A stretch of DNA of 47,182 bases from PALSA-894 sp034669145 (GTDB lineage Bacteria; Pseudomonadota; Alphaproteobacteria; Rhizobiales; Xanthobacteraceae), in the NCBI GenBank assembly GCA_034669145.1, contig JAXDNY010000128.1, positions 1-47,182 on the forward strand, given 5' to 3'. Shown one piece after another: positions 25,465 to 32,389 of this stretch; position 1 is the stretch's first letter, and each line of letters begins with the position of its first letter. Under the pieces are notes generated by a model. The model was not told the origin of the DNA and made no database searches. It worked only from the letters and a program-made list of their open reading frames with translations. A program made the translations under genes and the position numbers.

Positions 25465-25526
25465 GGAAAAATCCCCTCCTGCCTAGCAGAACGACCAAGC
25501 CCTCGGCCTGCCGGTCGAAATGAAGT

Positions 25527-25751
25527 TTAGGACGCGCCGTCCGTCGTCACGGCACTGCGCCGCTTGAGCCACCGGCTCACGCTGGTTATCACGGCGTCGA
25601 TCACGAACCAGGTGACGAGGAACGCGAGGCATTCGAGGGTGAAACTGTGAAACTTGTACAGCAGTTCGGAGATCACAAACGACAGGAACAATGCGGGCGC
25701 CTGGGTCGCGAGAAGATCGCGCATCGGGACGCTGCGGATAAGTGTGTACAT
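25527..25751 (-). CDS. Small two-span membrane protein, unknown
   Basis: This 74-residue protein starts MYTLIRSVPMRDLLATQAP, with GGAGG nine bases ahead. Two hydrophobic segments follow (ALFLSFVISELLYKF and LECLAFLVTWFVIDAVITSV), and it ends with a basic tail RWLKRRS. It lies between the BNR gene (62-base gap) and a motif-sharing small gene (85-base gap), all on one strand. A longer in-frame ATG ending at 25820 is less likely. I do not recognise it. As the only membrane member of the unit it could anchor a complex, which is inference. Confidence 0.65.
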   Translation of the reverse strand: MYTLIRSVPMRDLLATQAPALFLSFVISELLYKFHSFTLECLAFLVTWFVIDAVITSVSRWLKRRSAVTTDGAS

Positions 25752-25836
25752 AGGGTCGCCCTCCGTTTGCGGCATCGCCGGCCCGCGACTGCGAGACAGC
25801 AGATGACCGCTGTGATTCACGATTCGTCGTTACGGT

Positions 25837-26055
25837 TCATCCCCTTCGCTTCTTGCCCGATACCGGCGGATCGTAGGGATCGGTCTCGGTCGTCGTGAGA
25901 ATGCGGTAGACGTTTCCTTTCGGCGAGACGAGGGACTTTTCCGCGATCACCGATTCCGGATTCGGTCGTCCGGGAGCGCTCTTTGCCCGCCGCTGCGACG
26001 GTAAGCGCGTGCGCTTGGCCGATGCGCGATCGCCTGGTTTGTCCTTTCGTCCCAA
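25837..26055 (-). CDS. Small basic protein with DPYDxP motif
   Basis: This 72-residue protein starts at a TTG (ends 26055), nine bases after the stop of the 280-residue gene; the GAGA serving it overlaps that stop. The first 30 residues are Arg/Lys-rich and probably disordered. The C-terminal half holds GNVYRILTTTETDPYDPPVS and then KKRRG. The segment YRILTTTETDPYDPP matches YMILRTNEVDPYDVP in the neighbouring upstream protein at nine of fifteen positions, with the D-P-Y-D core identical. The shared segment suggests both bind the same partner or carry a common tag. No known domain is recognised. Confidence 0.65.
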   Translation of the reverse strand: MGRKDKPGDRASAKRTRLPSQRRAKSAPGRPNPESVIAEKSLVSPKGNVYRILTTTETDPYDPPVSGKKRRG

Positions 26056-26064
26056 TGCGGTCTC

Positions 26065-26907
26065 TTACGGTTCGAATGTGATCTTGGTGACCGGATGGAT
26101 TTCCCAGATCGTGGGAATGTCCTTGTGCAGGCTTTGCGGGCCGGGGCCAAGGCCGCTGGCGTGGGTCATGTCGAAAAACAGCGATCCTTCCACCTCGACC
26201 GGGATCGGAGGATCATAAAAGTCGTAGGACATCCCGGGAAGTTTCAGCTTGGGCACATGCGGCGTCGTAAAGAACGTCTTGTAGTCCTCCCGCACCTTCT
26301 TGATGCGCGCCAGCGATTTGGCCCCAGCCGGGGGCAATCCGGAAATTTCCATATTGAAGTACATCGGTTTCTTGGCCGGGTCGCGTCCGAGCATGACATG
26401 GAAGTCGTTGTCGCCCTCACGACTTGCCGCGTAGATGAACCCGCGCACCCGCACATTGCGCTGTTCCTCGGTGACGCGCCCCGAGCCCGCATCGGTGCCA
26501 ATCTTCGGCTTGTGCTTCTTCATGGCAGCCTTCGACGGCAGCGTCTTGATCAGCTCGGCCACGTCGGCGAATACTTCGATTGCTCCATTGCCGGTGGAGA
26601 GCTTCGCCGCCTTGCGATCTGTGCCGCCGAATTTGTCGCCGACCGGCGCGGGTTTCGCCGCAGCCGGGGCGGCGGCCGCCGGGGCCCCAATCGACGGCAC
26701 CGCCGAACGCGGCATCGGAACATCGTAAGGATCGACTTCGTTGGTCCGCAGGATCATGTAGGCGGGTGCAGCCGCGCTGGCAGCCGCACCGGGAGCCGCA
26801 GCACTAATTCGAGCGAGCGCGGGGGCGGTTCGCTGGGGAACCAGGACGATCCTTTCGACAACCGAACTCGGCGCCGGCAGCCCGGGTCTTCTCGGTGACT
26901 TTGCCAT
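26065..26907 (-). CDS. Unknown protein with DPYDxP motif and C-terminal WEIHPVT domain
   Basis: This 280-residue protein has three parts. Residues 1-45 are basic and Ala/Pro-rich. YMILRTNEVDPYDVP is at about 50-64, followed by an Ala/Pro linker. From about 140 comes a compact domain with NVRVRGFIYAASREGDNDFH, VMLGRDPAKKPMYFNMEISG, SLFFDMTHASG and WEIHPVTKITFEP at the end. The closing pattern recalls hypothetical proteins I have seen with FFD...WEIHPV endings, possibly OB-like; this is memory, not a search. GGAG is eight bases ahead of the ATG. It is the first gene of the unit running down to the BNR propeller. Function is unknown. Confidence 0.7.
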   Translation of the reverse strand: MAKSPRRPGLPAPSSVVERIVLVPQRTAPALARISAAAPGAAASAAAPAYMILRTNEVDPYDVPMPRSAVPSIGAPAAAAPAAAKPAPVGDKFGGTDRKAAKLSTGNGAIEVFADVAELIKTLPSKAAMKKHKPKIGTDAGSGRVTEEQRNVRVRGFIYAASREGDNDFHVMLGRDPAKKPMYFNMEISGLPPAGAKSLARIKKVREDYKTFFTTPHVPKLKLPGMSYDFYDPPIPVEVEGSLFFDMTHASGLGPGPQSLHKDIPTIWEIHPVTKITFEP

Positions 26908-27055
26908 TCGCCAGCTCCACTGCCTTGTGCCGTGCGCGATGCTATAGACAACTTAAGCACGAGGCATACATACGACGCAAGCGCAGCACACCGCATCGCG
27001 CAACACCTTGGCCGCTTCTCCCGCCAGCAGACCGAGCAAGCGGCGCCGTTTCGCC

Positions 27056-27838
27056 TTACACCGCTCCCCTCAAAACCTCCGCCCTCGCCTTCGCGCCCGC
27101 CAGCAGATACGTGTGGTCCGAACCCGACAGGATCATGCGCGCGCCGCCCTTGATGTAGCGGCTCGCGGTGTCCTTGTCGTAGACGCCGCCCATGCCGAGC
27201 GCCTTGCCGTTGGCCCGGCAGGCGGCGCCGACCTTCTCGTAGGCCTCGGCGACGCGCGGATGATCGATCTGGCCCGAGATGCCCATCTCGGCGGTCAGGT
27301 CCGAGGTGCCGATCAGCAGGCAGTCGATCCCTTCGACAGCGGCGATCGCGTTTGCGTTGCCGACCGCCTGCGGGCTCTCGATCATCGCCACCACCAGCAC
27401 GGCCTCGTTGAGCGCGGCCTGCGCCTCCGCGTTGCCGGGCGCGCGGAAGCCGTAAGCCGCGGGCGGCCCGCCCCATGAGCGGTGCCCGAGCGGCGGATAG
27501 CGGAACGCGCGCGCGAGTTCCTGCGCGCGCTCGGCCGTGTCGACATGCGGCACGATCACGCCGAGCGCGCCGTTGTCGAGACAACGCGTGCCCTCGTCGA
27601 GCGCGCCGGCGCAGATGCGCACGATCGGCGCAACGCCGGTCGGCAGCGCCGCGATGCAGAGCTGCGAAGCCTCGTGCACCGAATGCGCGCCGTGCTCCAT
27701 GTCGATGAACAGCCAGTCGTGATCGGCGGCGGCCGCGAGCATCGCGGTCGCGCTGGTGCGCAAATGATGCACGCCGAAGCCGAGCGCGAGCTGGTTGTTC
27801 TTCAGCTTGAGTTTGGTTTTGTTCTCGACGAGCGCCAT
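27056..27838 (-). CDS. HpcH/HpaI-family class II aldolase
   Basis: This is a metal-dependent aldolase of about 260 residues, related to 4-hydroxy-2-oxo-acid aldolases, which reversibly splits 4-hydroxy-2-oxo acids to pyruvate and an aldehyde. Expected active-site residues are visible: His in FIDMEHGAHS, Arg in PIVRICAG, the metal Glu in VAMIESPQAVGN and Asp in LIGTSDLTAEMG. NGALGVIVPHVDTAE is also conserved. The start is ATG ending at 27838 (MALVENKTKLKL), with GGGAGGA just ahead; a longer frame upstream lacks support. It starts 50 bases after the flavoprotein gene. The natural substrate cannot be told from sequence. Confidence 0.9.
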   Translation of the reverse strand: MALVENKTKLKLKNNQLALGFGVHHLRTSATAMLAAAADHDWLFIDMEHGAHSVHEASQLCIAALPTGVAPIVRICAGALDEGTRCLDNGALGVIVPHVDTAERAQELARAFRYPPLGHRSWGGPPAAYGFRAPGNAEAQAALNEAVLVVAMIESPQAVGNANAIAAVEGIDCLLIGTSDLTAEMGISGQIDHPRVAEAYEKVGAACRANGKALGMGGVYDKDTASRYIKGGARMILSGSDHTYLLAGAKARAEVLRGAV

Positions 27839-27888
27839 GGTGTCCTCCCGATTATTGTTTCGATGTTTGGTGCCTGTCGCAGCGCGGG

Positions 27889-29100
27889 TCAAGCGCGTGA
27901 CAGCCATGCGAGCGCGCCCTGCCCTGCGGCCGCGCCGGTTGCAAAACAGGCCTGCAACAGATAGCCGCCGGTCGGCGCTTCCCAGTCGAGCATTTCGCCG
28001 GCGACGAACACGCCGGGCATACGCCGCAGCATGAAACGCGCGTCGAGGTCGCCGAACGCGAGGCCGCCCGCGGTCGAAATCGCGCGCGCGATTGGCGCGG
28101 TTCCCGTGAGACGGACCGGCACGGCGTTGATGAGGCGCGCGAGCGCGGCGGGGTCGAGTTTCGCAAGGGGTTGCGCGCGGCTCACTTCGTGCAGCACTCC
28201 GATCTCAGCCGGCGCGAGCTTGAGAGCCTTGCGCAGGAAGGTTGCGAGCGATTGCTTGGCGCGCGGCGCGGACAGGCGGCGCTCGAGCTCCTCGGGTGTC
28301 GTGTCCGGCCGCAGCGCAATCGTCAGCGTGGCCTCACCGGATGCCGCGATGGTGTCGCGCAGCGGGCCGGAGAGCGCATAGATTCCGCCGCCTTCGAGGC
28401 CCGCCCCGGTGACGATCGCTTCGCCGCGCAAAGCCTGTCCGCCGAATGAGAGCGTGAGGCGCTTGAGCGGCTGTCCGGCGAAGCGGCGAAAATGCTGCGA
28501 CCAAGGGACGACGAAGCCGCAGTTCGCCGCCACGAGCGGCGCGACCGCAACGCCGGTCTGCGTCAACGGCGCGACCCACGCGCCGTCCGAGCCGAGCCGC
28601 GGCCAGCTCGCGCCGCCGAGCGCCAGCACGGTGGCGTCCGCCTCCACCGCAATGGCGCCATCCGGTGTGTCGAAGGCAAGACGCTCGCCATCCCATCCGG
28701 TCCAGCGATGGCGGAAGACGAAACGCACGCCCGCCCCGTCGAGCCGACGCAGCCAGGCACGCAGCAGGGGCGAGGCCTTCATGGCGCGCGGAAACACGCG
28801 CCCGCTGGAGCCGACGAAGGTTTGCTGCCCGAGCGCCTCGGCCCATGCGCGCACGCCGCCGGGCGGAAACGCCTCGATGGCGGCGCGCAACGCGGGCGCG
28901 GCGGCGCCGTAGCGCGTAAGAAATGTTTCGAGGTCTTCGCTGTGCGTGAGGTTCAGTCCGCCGCGCCCGGCCATTAGGAACTTGCGCCCCGCCGACGGCA
29001 TGCGGTCGTAGATCGTCACCTGCGCGCCGCCGCGCGCCAGAACCTCGGCCGCCATCAGGCCGGCCGGGCCCGCTCCGATGACCGCGACATGAGGGCTCAG
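27889..29100 (-). CDS. TIGR03862/HI0933-like flavoprotein with probable CTG start
   Basis: This is a FAD-binding protein of about 403 residues of the HI0933/BaiN-like group. The dinucleotide loop reads VAVIGAGPAGLMAAEVLARGG, followed by IYDRMPSAGRKFLMAGRGGLNLTHSE, VLALGGASWPRLGSDGAW and, near the end, STAGGLAFGDLDARFMLRRMPGVFVAGEMLDWEAPTGGYLLQ. The first ATG lies inside the FAD loop and would remove GxGxxG. No ATG, GTG or TTG exists between that loop and the in-frame region upstream. CTG at 29100-29098 gives MSPHVAVIGAG and overlaps the autotransporter stop (CTGA), with GGAA just ahead. I infer a CTG start; a sequencing error is the alternative. The function is undefined oxidoreductase. Confidence 0.85.
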   Translation of the reverse strand: MSPHVAVIGAGPAGLMAAEVLARGGAQVTIYDRMPSAGRKFLMAGRGGLNLTHSEDLETFLTRYGAAAPALRAAIEAFPPGGVRAWAEALGQQTFVGSSGRVFPRAMKASPLLRAWLRRLDGAGVRFVFRHRWTGWDGERLAFDTPDGAIAVEADATVLALGGASWPRLGSDGAWVAPLTQTGVAVAPLVAANCGFVVPWSQHFRRFAGQPLKRLTLSFGGQALRGEAIVTGAGLEGGGIYALSGPLRDTIAASGEATLTIALRPDTTPEELERRLSAPRAKQSLATFLRKALKLAPAEIGVLHEVSRAQPLAKLDPAALARLINAVPVRLTGTAPIARAISTAGGLAFGDLDARFMLRRMPGVFVAGEMLDWEAPTGGYLLQACFATGAAAGQGALAWLSRA

Positions 29101-30220
29101 AACTTCCAGCTGAATTTGCCTTTGGCGGCGTGGTCGTGGACGCTGCGGGCGGCCTGCCCGACATACGAGACGCCGACCGTCGCGTTGCGGCCGATGGCAA
29201 GGTCGAGACCGGCTTCGCCGAGCACGCTGTCGCGCGCGATCGGCACGCCCGCGATCACGAACGGCACGTCGGCGTTCTGGAATGCGAGGACGCTAAGCGG
29301 CGTCACGTCGTTGAAGGCATGCTGCCACGCCACGGAGCCGCGCGGCACCAGCACCATGTCGCCTCCGAGCGGGATCATGCTGGCGGCGCGGACGCCGAGA
29401 CTCAAATAACCGACCTCGAAGTTGTTCGCCGCAAGGTTCAGCGCGGCCGCCCCGCCACGTTCCGCCGCGGCGTCGGTCTTCAGACGCACGAAGGCGCCGC
29501 CCGCGAACGGCTCGACCGCGAGTTTCCCGAACGCAAAGCCGTAACCCGCCTCGCCGAAGATCTGCCCGGTGCCGCCGTTGTAATGCGCGGTGGCGGTGTC
29601 GAAGAAGCCCGGGAACGCGATGGTGCGGCTGGTATCGATGGTGTGCCACGCGTAGGCGCCGCCGGCGCGCAGATTGAACGCACCGAAGCTCCACCCGCCA
29701 TAGCCAGCGAAGTGCCCGGTCTCCACATTGGCGCCGCCGCGCCCATCGAGATTGTTGCGCGAGCCGGTGTAGCCGGCCGCGATGCCGAGGCGGCCATCGG
29801 TGCCGACGCGGGTATCGACGCCGGAGAAGAAGCCGGCGAGATCGCGCTGCAGGCTCGCGGCGTTGCCGTCGCCGTCGAACTTGCCGCGCGCGCCAAAACC
29901 CTGCGCCCAGAACACCACATCGTAGCCGGGCCGCGAGGCAAGGGGCGGCGCCTTGGTGACGATCGGCGATTTGCCGTAGGCGAGCGCCGAAAGCTCTTCG
30001 CCGTTCGCAAAAGCCATCGGCCCGCCCATCGAGAGCGAGGCCATGCCGGCCTCCCCGCCGTAGGACGCTTGCCGCAGACGCCCGAGCACGGCGGAGCGCG
30101 CGTACAGGCTCTCGTCCATCAGCACGCCGGCGGTCGAGGCGTGCACTTCGCCCGACAACTGATCGAGCGCACCGGGAAGCTGGGTGAGCGAAAGGTTGTA
30201 CAGCGCCGAGATGTTGGGGC
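29097..30220 (-). repeat. Direct repeat copy A: autotransporter barrel block
   Basis: This stretch encodes the C-terminal barrel region of the first autotransporter and is closely matched, in the same orientation, by 34276-35400. One 41-base run is identical (30131-30171 versus 35310-35350). Boundaries are approximate. Such long direct repeats can recombine. Confidence 0.8.
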
Positions 30221-32195
30221 GACCGCTATTGAATGCGGTGTCCTGTGCGGCCGCGACGGACCTCTGGTTGAACGTGTTGCCGACGAGCGTGTTCATCGTC
30301 GGCGCGATCTGGGAGGTGAGCGTCACCAGTAGCGCATCGGTCGCAGTGTAGCTGAGGCTGGCGCTGAGCGTCGCCGGCAGGCCGCTCGTCGTCAGCGCGT
30401 CAAACGTACCGGAGCGTCCGCCCGTCGCGGAGAGAATGGTGTAGCTGTTCGACGTGTAGCTGCCGGGCCCGAAGATCGCATGCACCGTGCCGCCGAGCGT
30501 CGCCGTGCCGGTGACATTGGTGCGATCGGCCGACGTCGGCGAAACTTCGACGACGTAGACGCTGCCCGCGCCGAACACGAGGTTGCCGTTGATATTGATG
30601 GTGCCGATCGAGTTGCCGGGCGACAGCGTGCCGCCATTGATCGTGGTTTTGGGGAGCGTACCGGTGCCGCCGACGGTCCCGCCCGCGTTCACCGTCAGCC
30701 CGCTCGACGACGCGATCGTGCTGTTCACGATCAGCGTACCGGCGTTGACCGTGGTCGCGCCCGTATAGGTATTCGCTCCCGACAAAGTGAGCGCTCCGCT
30801 GCCGGCCTTGATCAGCGAGCCGCCGACACCGGAAATCACTCCGCTCACCCCGGTGGACAGATTGTTGCCGCCGACCGTCAGCGCCTTAGATCCGAGGATG
30901 TAGCTTCCCGCGCCCTCGATCGAGCCCGCCGTCATCCTGGCCGTGGTCAGACCCGACATGTCGAAGGCGCCGCCCGCATTGGTGACGAAGCGCGCATTGC
31001 CCCCGGTGCTGCCCTCGACGAAAAAGACCTGTCCCCCGTTGTTGGTCGTGATCGTTGCGGTGCCAGCGGTCGTGGCGGAATTGAAGTTTATCGTGCCGTC
31101 ATTGATGATCGTCGCATTCCCGCCGGTCGCCGTATCGGGAAAGAGCGGGAACAGGCTGGTGAAGCCGAAGTCGATCGTTGCGCCGGCTTTGTTGGCGATT
31201 GTCGCATTTCCCAATGTCGCCTGTTCGGCGAGGAAAAGGAAGCCGCCGGCATTATTGGTGATGTTGGCACTGGCAGCCGTACTCTGGTCGCGAAAGGACG
31301 TTCCGCCGCCGGAATTGTTGACGATGGTCGCGTTCGCGGCGGTCGTGTGGGCATAGAAGGCGGTGGAGCTCTGATCGTTATTGGTGATGTTGGCATTGGC
31401 GGCCGCGGCGGTGTCGGTGCCGCCGAGAATTCCAAATTCGGTTCTCGCCCCTCCGATGCCCACTCCTGGATTGTTTACGATCGTCGCGTTGGCCGCCGTG
31501 CTGCCGTCGAGAAATATCAGCTCCGCCGGGATTTGCGCGCCGGAGGTCTCCGACAACGTGAAGCTGGCATTTCCCGCCGAGCTGGAATTCTTGAAGGTGA
31601 TGAAGCCGGGGTGAAACGAGTCCGGCATGGTGATGATCGCATTGCCGGCCGTGCTGGTGTTTTGGAAACTGAGCGATCCCAAATGCATCTCGATGTTGGA
31701 ATTCGCAGCCGTGCTGGCGTTCTGGAACGTCAAAGCGCTGCCGAGAAACACCTTGAAGGTCGGTACGCTGGCGGCATTGTTGACGACGCCGGCGCCGGTC
31801 AAGGTGAGATTCGGGAACGTGCAAAACACGCAGGCCGTTGCCACCTGGAATGTATAAGCCGGTGCGCCGGCGTTGAACGTGAAGCCCCCGAGCACCGTGC
31901 TGGCTGCTGAAAACGACAGGTTGGGGCCGGTGGTGGCGGCAAACGACGCGGTGCCGGTGGGAACCGCCGCCGGGGTCCAGTTGGCGTTGGCATTGAAGTC
32001 GAACGTTGCGGCAATCGGGCCCGCCACCGTGGGAATGGCCTGCCAGGTCGCGTTCTGCGCGTGCGCGACCGAGGTCAGAAAGCTCGTCGCCAGCAGCGCG
32101 GCGGCAAGGCCGCCCAGGGGGCGCGCGAAAGCGCGAACGCGCGGCGTGCCAGACTGCCGGATCGCACCATCCGCGATGATCAAGACACAACGCAT
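29097..32195 (-). CDS. Type V autotransporter, paralog 1 (short passenger)
   Basis: A 1032-residue outer-membrane protein has an extended signal region ending LTSVAHAQ (about 47). The passenger is residues about 48-720 and the beta-barrel about 740-1032, ending in the classical terminal Phe (KGKFSWKF). The barrel domain begins near LDQLSGEVHASTAGVLMDES and includes YDVVFWAQGFGARGKFDGDG. The passenger first holds a repeat of about 20 residues of the form A-T-I-x-N-N with a following GG-x-x-F (150-408). One autotransporter-associated strand repeat follows (KAGSGALTLSGANTYTGATT). A cysteine pair (ACVFC, about 121-125) is unusual for a passenger. No protease triad is seen, so it is probably an adhesin or surface layer. 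Its stop overlaps the flavoprotein start. Confidence 0.92.
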   Translation of the reverse strand: MRCVLIIADGAIRQSGTPRVRAFARPLGGLAAALLATSFLTSVAHAQNATWQAIPTVAGPIAATFDFNANANWTPAAVPTGTASFAATTGPNLSFSAASTVLGGFTFNAGAPAYTFQVATACVFCTFPNLTLTGAGVVNNAASVPTFKVFLGSALTFQNASTAANSNIEMHLGSLSFQNTSTAGNAIITMPDSFHPGFITFKNSSSAGNASFTLSETSGAQIPAELIFLDGSTAANATIVNNPGVGIGGARTEFGILGGTDTAAAANANITNNDQSSTAFYAHTTAANATIVNNSGGGTSFRDQSTAASANITNNAGGFLFLAEQATLGNATIANKAGATIDFGFTSLFPLFPDTATGGNATIINDGTINFNSATTAGTATITTNNGGQVFFVEGSTGGNARFVTNAGGAFDMSGLTTARMTAGSIEGAGSYILGSKALTVGGNNLSTGVSGVISGVGGSLIKAGSGALTLSGANTYTGATTVNAGTLIVNSTIASSSGLTVNAGGTVGGTGTLPKTTINGGTLSPGNSIGTININGNLVFGAGSVYVVEVSPTSADRTNVTGTATLGGTVHAIFGPGSYTSNSYTILSATGGRSGTFDALTTSGLPATLSASLSYTATDALLVTLTSQIAPTMNTLVGNTFNQRSVAAAQDTAFNSGRPNISALYNLSLTQLPGALDQLSGEVHASTAGVLMDESLYARSAVLGRLRQASYGGEAGMASLSMGGPMAFANGEELSALAYGKSPIVTKAPPLASRPGYDVVFWAQGFGARGKFDGDGNAASLQRDLAGFFSGVDTRVGTDGRLGIAAGYTGSRNNLDGRGGANVETGHFAGYGGWSFGAFNLRAGGAYAWHTIDTSRTIAFPGFFDTATAHYNGGTGQIFGEAGYGFAFGKLAVEPFAGGAFVRLKTDAAAERGGAAALNLAANNFEVGYLSLGVRAASMIPLGGDMVLVPRGSVAWQHAFNDVTPLSVLAFQNADVPFVIAGVPIARDSVLGEAGLDLAIGRNATVGVSYVGQAARSVHDHAAKGKFSWKF
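30972..31748 (-). repeat. Passenger repeat array, paralog 1
   Basis: Imperfect repeats encode units resembling STAANATIVNN followed by a GG-x-x-F strand. Clear units include TAANATIVNNPG, AAANANITNND, TAANATIVNNSGGGTSF, TAASANITNNAGGFLF and TLGNATIANKAGATIDF. Spacing is about 20-30 residues and less regular than in paralog 2. The pattern suits a beta-helix with stacked Asn. Confidence 0.75.
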
Positions 32196-32293
32196 CGGAA
32201 GCCCCCGGCCCGGCGCATCAATCGACAGATCGCCTTCCCCGGGAAAGCTAACGAAATTCCCGCGCGGTGCGTCAACGTGCCCGCGCCGGCGGT

Positions 32294-32332
32294 TTCAAAC
32301 TTAAACTTGAGCGTGGCTTCGGGGCCACAGCG
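32294..32332 (-). promoter_or_regulatory. Shared upstream element, autotransporter paralog 1
   Basis: On the coding strand this reads CGCTGTGGCC, 19 bases, then TAAGTTTGAA, about 98 bases before the start codon. The same two blocks (CGCTGGGGCC and TAAGTTTGAA) occur upstream of paralog 2 with a 22-base gap. The second block, with TTTAAG or TATAAG, may include a -10 region. Transcription start is not established. Confidence 0.4.
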
Positions 32333-32389
32333 GACGAGCGCGCCGTCGCGCGCCGCCCTCCGGGACGCTAGCCGGCCGCTGACGAGTGC

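Noticed and set aside
22984..25530. An 848-codon plus-strand frame opposite the BNR gene
   Set aside because: The reverse frame shows repeated Asp boxes and propeller strands; this frame is Arg/Gly-rich with no domain.
25724..25751. Start at the ATG ending at 25820 for the small membrane protein
   Set aside because: The ATG ending at 25751 has GGAGG at good spacing and leads directly into the hydrophobic region; the upstream part adds only a polar stretch.
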